NCBI GenBank assembly: GCA_965227905.1 | Contig: OZ245780.1 | Location: 2,976,001 to 3,040,000 of the forward strand | From: CBDDHT01 sp965227905 | GTDB taxonomy: Bacteria > Pseudomonadota > Alphaproteobacteria > Rhizobiales > Methyloligellaceae | Direction of reading: 5' to 3' | Length of the DNA stretch: 64,000 nt | Shown here: positions 47,546 to 55,751 of the stretch, piece by piece | How positions within the stretch are numbered: position 1 is the first letter of the stretch | How the letters are laid out: every line of letters begins with the position of its first letter | The notes under the pieces: model-generated | What the model was told of the DNA's origin: nothing | Databases searched by the model: none | The model's input: the letters and a program-made list of their open reading frames with translations, nothing else | Program-made: the position numbers and the translations under genes

Positions 47546-49735
47546 ATGTCCGGCGATTGGCGTGTCGGCGAAAGTCGCGCCGTGTCTGCCGCAGGTCTGG
47601 TCCGTGAGGCCTTGACGCCTCTGTTTCGTCAGCTTGAGGCTGAACGCGATCGCTTTTTCCTTTGGGTGCCCGTATTTCTCGGTGCCGGTACAGGCGCCTA
47701 TTTCGCACTGGCCGAAGAACCCACGATCGCATTTGCCGTAGCACCGCTCATGGCGGCCATCGGGCTCTTTCTCCTTCTGCGCTCCCGGCCTCTGGGATGT
47801 GTCCTCGCACTTGCAGCCATTTGTGCTGCGGTCGGTTTTGCCAATGTCAAACTCCGCGCGCTGTCGGTCGATAGCCCGTCTTTGTTGCGATCGACGAAGG
47901 TTGTTCACGTCGTTGGTTGGGTCGAAGATGTAGCTCCCAAACCCAAGAAGGGCGCGCGACTGACACTGCGCCTCATTTCCATCGACGGTATTCCAGAGGA
48001 ACAACTGCCCTTTCGTGCAAGGGTGACGGCACGTTTCGCTGAAATCGGAGTCAAAACCGGCGATGCCGTTCGTTTGCGTGCCGTTCTGAGACCGGTCCCG
48101 GAACCGGTTGCACCCGGTGGCTTCGATTTTGCGCGCAAAGCCTGGTTCGAGCGTCTTGGTGCTGTCGGATTTGCCATCGGCCCGCCGACTGTCATTGCAG
48201 ATGCAGCGCCGCCGCCGTTCGGATTACGCCTCTGGGCCGGAATCGATTCTTTGCGCCAAACGATTGGCAATCGTATTCGTGCTGCCTTGCCGGGCCCATC
48301 TGGAACGATTGCGACGGCTTTGATAACGGGTGAGCGCACGGCCATTCCCGAAGACACACTGTCTGCACTGAGACATTCAGGCCTCGCCCATGTGCTTGCC
48401 ATTTCAGGTCTTCACATGGCCTTGATGGCCGGCACGCTGTTTTGGCTTGTGCGCGCGAGCCTCGCGTTAATTCCGAGCTTGGCCCTGCGATACCCAATCA
48501 AAAAGTGGGCGGCGTTCCTGGCGCTTGTCGGTGCCGCATTCTATCTCGCTCTTTCAGGAGCCGGTATCGCAACACAGCGCGCTTTCATCATGATGGCAAT
48601 CTTCTTCCTTGCCATAATGCTGGACAGACCGGCACTCACGCTCCGGAACGTTGCCATTGCGGCGTTGATTATTCTGCTGACCCTCCCCGAGAGCGTTCTC
48701 AATGTGAGTTTCCAAATGTCATTCGCTGCCGTGGTCGGGCTTGTTTCGGTATACGAAACTGCGACCTCGAGGCGCCGCAATGCACTCGACGCCGGTATTC
48801 TGGGGAATGGTATGGCACGGGCCTGGCGTTACTTTACCGGCATTGGCCTCACGACACTGGTGGCGAGCTTGGCAACAGCACCCTTCGCCGCTTTTCACTT
48901 TCATAAACTCGCGCAGTTCTCGCTCCTTGGAAACCTGGCCGCTATGCCACTGGTTGGAATCCTAATCATGCCAATGGCGCTTCTGGCGCTTCTCGCCATG
49001 CCTTTTGGCTTGGAGGCCGGCCCGCTATGGATCATGGCTCAGGGGATTGAGTTTCTAACAGCCGTAGCCGGATACGTATCGGGTCTCGATGGTGCCGTGG
49101 TGCATGTCGCCGCCATGCCGACCCATGCCCTCGTGCTGTTGGTTGTCGGTGGTCTTTGGCTTTGCCTTTGGCGTCGTCCCTGGCGATCGGCCGGTCTCAT
49201 CATCGCAGCAATCGGTGTCGCCATTGCCGGGAACCTGCCGCGCCCCGATGTTCTGATCGAGCGGGAAGGAAAGACACTTGCCGTCAGGACGGACGCAGGA
49301 CTTCTTGCCATCCCAGCCGCTCAGCGCGTGACCTATTCGATTGACAAATGGCTGTTGGCGGATGGGGATGGAACAGTCGCTGAGCTCGGCAAGAGAACAA
49401 GAGCCTATCGGTGTGACGAGCATGCCTGTGTGGCGACTGTCAAAGGCAAAGCGATCACGTTCCTGCGTCATCCCGCGGCACTAAGAGAAGAATGCCGCAT
49501 GGCCGACATTATCGTTTCGCAATTTCCTTTTCGTCGCCGATGTCCGAAAGCGCGTGTGATTGTCGACAAGTTGGATTTTCGGCGCGAAGGGGCTCATGCC
49601 GTCTATCTCGAAGGTGAAAAAATCCGTGTCGAGACAGTCTCGCAACGGCGCGGCTCACGGCCGTGGGTCAGGTCGAAGCCAGCCCAACGCCAATTCCGCG
49701 CGCCAGGATCGCGACAATCAGTATCGCCGAATTAA
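47546..49735 (+). CDS. comEC: ComEC/Rec2 family DNA-uptake channel protein
   Basis: ComEC forms the inner-membrane channel for transforming DNA. The 729-residue protein has N-terminal helices, an OB-like DUF4131 domain (about 70-220) and the polytopic competence domain with SGLHMALMAG (about 286-295). The C-terminal part (about 560-729) lies where a metallo-beta-lactamase domain is expected, but no HxHxDH motif is seen. ATG 47546 follows AAGGGAG by 7 nt. It is divergent from gltX and convergent with lexA, overlapping the lexA 3' end by 18 nt. Confidence 0.92.
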   Translation: MSGDWRVGESRAVSAAGLVREALTPLFRQLEAERDRFFLWVPVFLGAGTGAYFALAEEPTIAFAVAPLMAAIGLFLLLRSRPLGCVLALAAICAAVGFANVKLRALSVDSPSLLRSTKVVHVVGWVEDVAPKPKKGARLTLRLISIDGIPEEQLPFRARVTARFAEIGVKTGDAVRLRAVLRPVPEPVAPGGFDFARKAWFERLGAVGFAIGPPTVIADAAPPPFGLRLWAGIDSLRQTIGNRIRAALPGPSGTIATALITGERTAIPEDTLSALRHSGLAHVLAISGLHMALMAGTLFWLVRASLALIPSLALRYPIKKWAAFLALVGAAFYLALSGAGIATQRAFIMMAIFFLAIMLDRPALTLRNVAIAALIILLTLPESVLNVSFQMSFAAVVGLVSVYETATSRRRNALDAGILGNGMARAWRYFTGIGLTTLVASLATAPFAAFHFHKLAQFSLLGNLAAMPLVGILIMPMALLALLAMPFGLEAGPLWIMAQGIEFLTAVAGYVSGLDGAVVHVAAMPTHALVLLVVGGLWLCLWRRPWRSAGLIIAAIGVAIAGNLPRPDVLIEREGKTLAVRTDAGLLAIPAAQRVTYSIDKWLLADGDGTVAELGKRTRAYRCDEHACVATVKGKAITFLRHPAALREECRMADIIVSQFPFRRRCPKARVIVDKLDFRREGAHAVYLEGEKIRVETVSQRRGSRPWVRSKPAQRQFRAPGSRQSVSPN

Positions 49736-50422
49736 ACCCACAAGCCGACCTTGAACCTTGATCCGGTCAGGTCCGAAGATCCGTGTCTCGTAGGCCGGAT
49801 TGGCCGCTTCGAGCGCAATTGAATCGCCGCGTTTACGCAAACGTTTCAGGGTCGCTTCTTCCTCGTCGACCAAAGCCACGACGATATCACCGGTGTCGGC
49901 CGTATCGCACTTGCGGACAATCACCGTGTCTCCATCGAGGATGCCGGCCTCGATCATGGAATCGCCTTTGACCTCCAATGCGAAATGATCGCCTTTGGCA
50001 GCCAATTCGGGCGGCACTTCAATCGTGTCGGTACGATTCTGGATCGCCTCAATGGGCACACCCGCCGCAATCCGGCCCATCATGGGAACCGATACGGATT
50101 GACCCGGAACTGTTGGATTGCCACCAGTCGTCGCTCGGCCGAGACTGCCCTCAATAACACTTGGCGAAAATCCACGCCCCTTGGCACCGACAAAGCTTGG
50201 CTGCACCGATTCAGGCAATCGGACGATTTCAAGGGCCCGGGCACGGTGAGGAAGGCGGCGGATAAAGCCGCGTTCTTCCAGCGCCGTTATCAATCGGTGA
50301 ATGCCGGACTTGGAACGAAGATCGAGCGCCTCTTTCATTTCATCGAAAGAGGGCGGCACGCCGGTCTCTTTAACGCGCTCATGGATAAACATGAGCAGCT
50401 CTTTTTGCTTGGGTGTGAGCAT
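49718..50422 (-). CDS. lexA: LexA repressor
   Basis: LexA represses the SOS regulon and cleaves itself when RecA is activated. From ATG 50422 it is 234 residues. The N-terminal winged helix (MLTPKQKELLMFIHERV) is followed by the peptidase domain with cleavage site Ala120-Gly121, nucleophile Ser155 (KGDSMIEAG) and Lys193 (TLKRL). The open frame upstream of 50422 crosses the operator and is not coding. It is controlled by the SOS box in its own promoter. Confidence 0.98.
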   Translation of the reverse strand: MLTPKQKELLMFIHERVKETGVPPSFDEMKEALDLRSKSGIHRLITALEERGFIRRLPHRARALEIVRLPESVQPSFVGAKGRGFSPSVIEGSLGRATTGGNPTVPGQSVSVPMMGRIAAGVPIEAIQNRTDTIEVPPELAAKGDHFALEVKGDSMIEAGILDGDTVIVRKCDTADTGDIVVALVDEEEATLKRLRKRGDSIALEAANPAYETRIFGPDRIKVQGRLVGLIRRY

Positions 50423-50507
50423 TGAGACCTCTTTGTCAAAACCGGGACGGGTGTACTCAGTGCCGTGGTCACACGTCCAGGTTGATAGCTGGACAAACCA
50501 TGAACAT

Positions 50508-50536
50508 TTTATACATGTTCTATTCTTGTTCTGCAA
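50508..50536 (-). promoter_or_regulatory. lexA promoter
   Basis: On the minus strand TTGCAG (50536-50531) and TATAAA (50513-50508) are separated by exactly 17 bp, about 86 nt before the lexA start. The SOS box lies in the spacer, so bound LexA would block RNA polymerase. Confidence 0.75.
50517..50531 (+). promoter_or_regulatory. SOS box (LexA operator)
   Basis: GTTC, 7 bp, GTTC (50517-50520 and 50528-50531) is a perfect match to the alphaproteobacterial direct-repeat LexA site GTTC-N7-GTTC. It overlaps an imperfectly related dyad GAACAT-N7-ATGTTC (50502-50520). Confidence 0.9.
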
Positions 50537-50590
50537 CCGGTTAAATCGACGTTAATCCGGGCAGTTACGGCGTGAAAAAGTGTCGTGACC

Positions 50591-51796
50591 TTAAAAATCG
50601 AGCCGTAAAAGAGGCACTGAGTCGCCTGCAGGTTGTGCTGGTGCATTCGGCGGGCGAACAATCAGGCAATCGGCGGATGCCAGCAGCGACAGCAGAGAAC
50701 TGTCCTGCGACGTCACGGGAGTGACGCGCAGCGTCCCGTCTGGGCCAGGCGTCGAAGTCGCGCGCATATAATGCTGACGCGGTCCGTTTTGGCCGATTTC
50801 GGCATCAAGAACGCCGTTCAGAGTAGCATCGGGCTCGGGTTCCAGTCCGAGAAGACCTCGGAGCAGGGGAACCAGAAAAATCCGCGAACAAACCATGGCG
50901 GATACGGGATTTCCGGGAAGGCCGAGAACGCGTTGGTGGTCCTTTCTGGCAAACATCAGCGGTTTGCCGGGCCGCATGGCAATGCGCCAGAAATCAAGGG
51001 ACATGCCGCGGGCACGCAGCGCGTCCTGCACGAGGTCGTGCTCGCCCACAGAAGCGCCGCCAATGGTCACAAGGATGTCCGCGTCCGCGGCTTCCGTCAT
51101 GCGCTCGTCGAGGCTGGCGAGCGTGTCCCTCGCGATTCCCAAACGTTGCGGCACACCGCCAAATGCAGCGACGAGAGGAGCAAGACCATAAGGGTTCGAC
51201 GAGACAATCTGATCGGGGGCGGGGTCCTCTCCCGGCGATACCAATTCATCACCCGTTGCAAGAATTGCGACTTTCGGGCGCCGTCTGACCAGAACGGTGT
51301 CGTGATTCATCGCTGCGGCAAGTGCGACATCCCTCGCTGTCAGTCTGCGGGGGGCTGGAAGCAAGACCGTCCCTTCGGCGAAGTCGAATCCACGAGGTCG
51401 GATATAGGTTCCCGCCGGAGCACCCTCCAGAACCGTGACGACATCGCCGTCGCGCGTCGTGTCTTCCTGGATGACGATCGTATCGGCACCTTCCGGTACG
51501 GGGGCGCCTGTAAAGATGCGCGCTGCCTGACCTGTACCGACAGTGCCATCGAAAGCGTGGCCGGCACCGGCTTCCCCGATCACCTTGAGCGTGCAGGGGA
51601 GGGTGCCGAGGTCTGTAGAGCGCACAGCATAGCCATCCATCGCGGAGGCGTTGAAAGGTGGTTGTGTCAGGCGTGCCGCAATGTCGCTTGCGAGGACGCG
51701 GCCATGAGCCTCATCCAGTGCGACGCGTTCCGTCTCGAGCGGTTCGACGTCCGCGGTGACGTGCGCCATGGCTTCGGCAACTGAGAGGAGACCCAT
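50591..51796 (-). CDS. moeA: Molybdopterin molybdenumtransferase MoeA
   Basis: MoeA inserts molybdate into adenylated molybdopterin. The 401-residue protein has the N-terminal PPFNASAMDGYAVR motif (about 46-59) and the MoCF domain with ATGDELV (about 180-186) and GGASVGEHDLV (about 246-256). It lies 5 nt after moaC and likely shares its transcript. Confidence 0.96.
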   Translation of the reverse strand: MGLLSVAEAMAHVTADVEPLETERVALDEAHGRVLASDIAARLTQPPFNASAMDGYAVRSTDLGTLPCTLKVIGEAGAGHAFDGTVGTGQAARIFTGAPVPEGADTIVIQEDTTRDGDVVTVLEGAPAGTYIRPRGFDFAEGTVLLPAPRRLTARDVALAAAMNHDTVLVRRRPKVAILATGDELVSPGEDPAPDQIVSSNPYGLAPLVAAFGGVPQRLGIARDTLASLDERMTEAADADILVTIGGASVGEHDLVQDALRARGMSLDFWRIAMRPGKPLMFARKDHQRVLGLPGNPVSAMVCSRIFLVPLLRGLLGLEPEPDATLNGVLDAEIGQNGPRQHYMRATSTPGPDGTLRVTPVTSQDSSLLSLLASADCLIVRPPNAPAQPAGDSVPLLRLDF

Positions 51797-51801
51797 GGGA
51801 G

Positions 51802-52293
51802 TCAGGACCGCGGTTCGGCGCGGAAATCGCCAGAGCGCCCGCCGGATTTTTCGACGAGACGGATACCGGAGAAGGCCATTGTCCGGTCAGCCGCCTTGAG
51901 CATGTCATAGATTGTCAGACAGGCGACGGACACGGCGGTCAGGGCCTCCATTTCAACGCCGGTGCGCCCCGTAACCTTGACCTCTGCTGTGACATGGACG
52001 CCGGTCGGATCGTCAGAGGTCTCGAAGCCGACGGTAACCTTGGAGAGAGCAAGCGGGTGGCAGAGCGGGATCAGTTCATGTGTGCGCTTGGATGCCATGA
52101 TTCCGGCAATCCTTGCTGTTGCAAGAACGTCGCCTTTCTTGGCTTGGCCTTCTCGAAGAAGCGCTAGTGTCGCGGGTGCCATGGAAACAAAGCCCTCGGC
52201 CGCAGCCATGCGTGCCGTGATGTCCTTGTCCGAGACATCGACCATGCGTGCCTCGCCCTTCTCGTCCAAATGCGTAAGCGTCGTACCGCTCAT
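51802..52293 (-). CDS. moaC: Cyclic pyranopterin monophosphate synthase MoaC
   Basis: MoaC converts the MoaA product to cyclic pyranopterin monophosphate. The 163-residue protein has MVDVSDKDIT, the substrate site LIPLCHPL (about 74-81) and the catalytic EVKVTGRTGVEMEALTAV region. It overlaps the trpC end by 4 nt, so trp and mo genes are cotranscribed. Confidence 0.98.
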   Translation of the reverse strand: MSGTTLTHLDEKGEARMVDVSDKDITARMAAAEGFVSMAPATLALLREGQAKKGDVLATARIAGIMASKRTHELIPLCHPLALSKVTVGFETSDDPTGVHVTAEVKVTGRTGVEMEALTAVSVACLTIYDMLKAADRTMAFSGIRLVEKSGGRSGDFRAEPRS

Positions 52294-53120
52294 TGTGCGG
52301 CCTCGCGATTGGCGGCTTCACCTTCGAGAAGGGCGCGTGTCGCCAACGTGACGTCGGTCTGGCGCATGAGGCTTTCTCCAACAAGGAAGGTTTGGACGCC
52401 GGATTCGGCGAGGCGCAGGAGGTCATCGTGGTTCGCGATGCCGCTCTCGCTAATGATGATACGATCTTCGGGAATTCGTTCGCACAGTGTTTCTGTCGTT
52501 GTCAGGCTTGTCTCGAACGTTCGAAGGTCGCGGTTGTTGATGCCAAGCAACGGCGTGTCGAGCTTCAAAGCGCGCTCAAGCTCTTCGCCATCATGGACTT
52601 CGGCGAGAACATCCATGCCCCACTGTTTCGCAGCGCTCGTGAGTTCCGCGGCCTGATCGTCGCTGAGTATGGCCATGATCAGCAGAATGCAGTCGGCGCC
52701 CCAGCTTCTTGCCTCGGCTACCTGATAGGGTTCCAGCATGAAGTCTTTGCGAAGCGCCGGGAGCCCGGTTGCACTGCGGGCTGCCGTCAGGAACTCCGGC
52801 TTGCCCTGAAACGACGGCGTATCGGTCAGCACCGAAAGGCAGGCGGCCCCGCCCTGCTCATAGGCTGCAGCCAATTTGGGTGGATCGAAATCGGCGCGAA
52901 TGAGTCCCTTGGACGGGCTGGCTTTCTTTATTTCTGCAATGAGAGCAAAGCGGCCATCCTTGTGTGCCCTCCGCAGTGCGTCGGCAAAACCGCGAGTCGG
53001 CGATGCTTCTCTTGCTTTGGCTTCCAGGGACTCCAAGGGTAACGCCGCTCTGGCGGCAGCAATCTCATTGCGCTTGTAGTCCGTGATCTTGTCGAGAATG
53101 TTCTGCATCTTCTCAGCCAT
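52290..53120 (-). CDS. trpC: Indole-3-glycerol phosphate synthase
   Basis: TrpC closes the indole ring in tryptophan synthesis. The 276-residue TIM barrel has the catalytic motif IAEIKKASPSKG (about 59-70), LRKDFML, and IISESGI. ATG 53120 overlaps the trpD end by 8 nt; ATG 53108 is a shorter alternative. Confidence 0.97.
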   Translation of the reverse strand: MAEKMQNILDKITDYKRNEIAAARAALPLESLEAKAREASPTRGFADALRRAHKDGRFALIAEIKKASPSKGLIRADFDPPKLAAAYEQGGAACLSVLTDTPSFQGKPEFLTAARSATGLPALRKDFMLEPYQVAEARSWGADCILLIMAILSDDQAAELTSAAKQWGMDVLAEVHDGEELERALKLDTPLLGINNRDLRTFETSLTTTETLCERIPEDRIIISESGIANHDDLLRLAESGVQTFLVGESLMRQTDVTLATRALLEGEAANREAAQ

Positions 53121-54126
53121 TCGTGATCTCGACAAGCCGCTTGAGGCTGTTTGCCGCCGCGCCGCTGTCTATCGCCTGGCTTGCCAGTTCTGCACCGGCA
53201 GCAAGGTCCGGGGCTTTTCCTGCAACAATCAAGGTTGCAGCAGCATTCAACACCACTATGTCGCGGAAGGGCGATGGCTTGCCGCCCAGCACGTCCCTGA
53301 TGGCATCGGCGTTTTCTGCGGCTTCTCCGCCGATAAGCGATTGCGGCTCGGCGCGCTGCAGTCCGGCATCTTCCGGAGTCACCTCGAATGTGGTGACGGT
53401 TCCGTTCTTCAACTCGGCGACCGCGCTCGGCCCTGTGGTGGTCAACTCATCCAGGCCGTCGGAGCCGTGAACGATCCAGACATGGTCCGATCCCAGATTA
53501 TGAAGAACCTCGGCCATTGGTCTCAACCAATCTGGTGAGAAGACACCGATGACCTGACGTGTCGCACCGGCTGGATTCGAAAGCGGCCCAAGGAGATTGA
53601 ACACGGTACGAATGCCGAGCTCTCCCCGTGTCGGTCCCACATGGCGCATCGCCGCATGGTGTGCCGGTGCGAACAGGAAACCGATCCCTGCATCGGCCAT
53701 TGCCGTTGCGACGCAGTCCGCACCCACATCCAGATTGACGCCGAGCGCGGCAAGCACATCGGCCGAGCCGGATTTGGAAGACACGGACTTGTTGCCGTGT
53801 TTGGCCACAGGAACACCGGCACCTGCCACGACGAATGCCGCGCAGGTGGAGATATTGTAAGTGCCTTTGGCGTCACCGCCGGTTCCGCAGGTATCGACCG
53901 CGCCGTCGGGAGCTGCGACTTTCAATGCCTTAGCGCGCATTGTCCGGGCGGCGCCGGTAATCTCATCGACCGTCTCGCCGCGCACGCGTAGTCCCATGAG
54001 AAAGGCAGCGATCTGCACCGGCGTCGATCCGCCGGACATCATGATGTCGAATGCATCTGCCGTTTCGTCTGCGCTCAGCGTTTCGCCGGCAGCAACTTTT
54101 TCGATGAAAGGTTTGAACTCACTCAT
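53113..54126 (-). CDS. trpD: Anthranilate phosphoribosyltransferase
   Basis: TrpD transfers phosphoribose from PRPP to anthranilate. The 337-residue protein has the PRPP loop CGTGGDAKGTYNIST (about 80-94) and KHGNKSVSSKSGSADVL (about 108-124). It stands alone rather than fused to trpG. The gap to trpG is 18 nt. Confidence 0.98.
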   Translation of the reverse strand: MSEFKPFIEKVAAGETLSADETADAFDIMMSGGSTPVQIAAFLMGLRVRGETVDEITGAARTMRAKALKVAAPDGAVDTCGTGGDAKGTYNISTCAAFVVAGAGVPVAKHGNKSVSSKSGSADVLAALGVNLDVGADCVATAMADAGIGFLFAPAHHAAMRHVGPTRGELGIRTVFNLLGPLSNPAGATRQVIGVFSPDWLRPMAEVLHNLGSDHVWIVHGSDGLDELTTTGPSAVAELKNGTVTTFEVTPEDAGLQRAEPQSLIGGEAAENADAIRDVLGGKPSPFRDIVVLNAAATLIVAGKAPDLAAGAELASQAIDSGAAANSLKRLVEITNG

Positions 54127-54144
54127 GGCGATCTCTCAGGCCCG

Positions 54145-54762
54145 TTATAGGACGGCGATCGCTTCGTCGAGCGGAGCCGCAGGTTGATGTGAAATTCCGG
54201 CAATGTCGAGGAAGTTGGCCAGCAATGCATGGCCGTGCTGAGAGGCAATGCTCTCGGGGTGGAACTGCACGCCATGGACCTCGCGTGTCTTGTGCTGCAA
54301 TCCCATGATTACACCATCTTCCGTTTCGGCCGTGATCTCGAAACAGTCGGGCAGGCTTTCTCGCTCGACAGTGAGCGAATGATAGCGCGTTCCCTCGAAT
54401 GTATCCGGCAGGCCTTTGAAAAGGCCTTTCCCAGTACTGTGGATGGTGGAGAGTTTTCCATGCATCAGAACAGGCGCGCGAACGACCCGCCCGCCATAGG
54501 CCTGGCCGATGGCCTGATGGCCAAGGCATACGCCCATGATCGGGATTTCGCCACCAACGCGCTCGACCAGTTCGAGGCAAATGCCGGCCTTATCCGGATC
54601 GCAAGGCCCGGGTGACATGACGATACCTTGCGGCTTGTCGCGCAGGACCTCGTCGACTGTCACCTTGTCGTTGCGGTGGACGCGGCAGTCGGCACCCAGT
54701 TCGCCCAGGAAATGCACGAGGTTGTAGGTGAAACTGTCGTAATTATCGATGAGTATCAGCAT
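54145..54762 (-). CDS. trpG: Anthranilate synthase glutamine amidotransferase component
   Basis: TrpG releases ammonia from glutamine for anthranilate synthase; it may also serve PabB. From ATG 54762 (MLILIDNYDSFTYNL) it has 205 residues. The triad is Cys in MGVCLGHQAIG (about 79), and His and Glu in VQFHPESI. trpE is not next to it, although in many relatives it lies upstream. Confidence 0.97.
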   Translation of the reverse strand: MLILIDNYDSFTYNLVHFLGELGADCRVHRNDKVTVDEVLRDKPQGIVMSPGPCDPDKAGICLELVERVGGEIPIMGVCLGHQAIGQAYGGRVVRAPVLMHGKLSTIHSTGKGLFKGLPDTFEGTRYHSLTVERESLPDCFEITAETEDGVIMGLQHKTREVHGVQFHPESIASQHGHALLANFLDIAGISHQPAAPLDEAIAVL

Positions 54763-54858
54763 AATACGGAAGTAAGCCCGCTCAGAGCCCGTCGTCAAGT
54801 CGGATGGAGGGATTGCCAATTTGCGCTGTGCTGCGACTGCAGACCGTTATTGAGCCGT

Positions 54859-55623
54859 TCAATGGCGGCTCCTGGCATGCCAAATTGAATTCAGCAGATT
54901 TCTGAGAAGCTTACCCAGTGACACGTCCAGCACGACGATACGATCGCCTTGCCGAACGGTTCCGCTATGGGTGCAGCGTACGCAGATGCCCGAGGCACCA
55001 ACCAGCGCATGCGCCATCCCGGGTTCCGTGATTGTCTGGAGGTGGAGGCACGGCGGTCTCGGCCGGTCATAAGCGAATAGTGCTTCGCCGATCCGAAAGC
55101 GTTTGCCGACCAGACTGTGCATCCGAACGTTCTGGGTCACCACATTCCGCCGATGTTCACCGGCAGCAAGCTTGAGTCCTGTCTCGGCAGCGATCGTCTC
55201 GAGATCTTCACGCGCGATCAATGTGACTTCGCATTCGTCTTTTTCGCTCCAGAAGCCGCAACCCTCCGCATAACGGTCTCCCTTAAGGCCACGATTTACC
55301 TCCGCCTGGGCCATGGTGACCTCGCGCATGGATGTGCCGGCGTCAGAAGCAACGAAAATCTTGAACACTGTTGGCGGTTTGCTGGGATTCGGTTCGATCG
55401 AAGGCATGCGCCGTGGGGTTTGTTCTTGGGCGTCGCCTTGATCAACCTGGCGAGTGGATGCATCGATTGGCACATGCTGATCTCGAGCGGATTCCTTTTT
55501 CTGACCCCTCGGCTCGCCGTTGCGATCTTCTCTGCTCCAAATGGAGATGGCGGTGAACAGGACCCAAAGCGCAATAAGGGCACCGCCGAAGCCGATGAGA
55601 AGTTCCGACAGTTCATTCCACAT
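54859..55623 (-). CDS. MOSC domain protein with N-terminal membrane anchor
   Basis: The 254-residue protein has one hydrophobic helix at about 8-29, a charged linker (about 31-85) and a MOSC domain (about 86-235). MOSC domains bind molybdenum cofactor or carry sulfur on a conserved Cys; the candidate here is Cys192 in RPRPPCLHLQ. NRGLKGDRY and REDLETIAAETG fit the YiiM/MOSC family. It is upstream of trpG in the same direction, near moaC and moeA, so a molybdenum-cofactor role is plausible. The anchor on a MOSC domain is uncommon. No activity can be assigned. Confidence 0.75.
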   Translation of the reverse strand: MWNELSELLIGFGGALIALWVLFTAISIWSREDRNGEPRGQKKESARDQHVPIDASTRQVDQGDAQEQTPRRMPSIEPNPSKPPTVFKIFVASDAGTSMREVTMAQAEVNRGLKGDRYAEGCGFWSEKDECEVTLIAREDLETIAAETGLKLAAGEHRRNVVTQNVRMHSLVGKRFRIGEALFAYDRPRPPCLHLQTITEPGMAHALVGASGICVRCTHSGTVRQGDRIVVLDVSLGKLLRNLLNSIWHARSRH

Positions 55624-55694
55624 CGAGCATTGTCGCTAGCGTGCGATCCATCAATACCGCCTGATATCAGTTTGCGGCGATCCGGTTTGGCGGC

Positions 55695-55741
55695 GACCGG
55701 TGCCGACGCATTGCAAGAGATGCAATGAGAATGCACCGGTC
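55695..55741. other. Stem-loop downstream of the symporter gene
   Basis: GACCGGTGC (55695-55703) pairs with GCACCGGTC (55733-55741), and CATTGC (55709-55714) with GCAATG (55722-55727) inside. It lies just after the symporter stop on the minus strand. There is no T tract, so it may be a 3'-end stabiliser or a weak terminator. Confidence 0.5.
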
Positions 55742-55751
55742 GCTGAAAGAG

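Noticed and set aside
47462..48004. 180-residue N-terminal extension of gltX
   Set aside because: GltX begins normally at 47461. The extra frame overlaps comEC on the other strand and lacks a ribosome site.
50423..50536. 38-residue N-terminal extension of LexA
   Set aside because: It would place the SOS box and promoter inside the coding region; the family start MLTPKQ fits ATG 50422.
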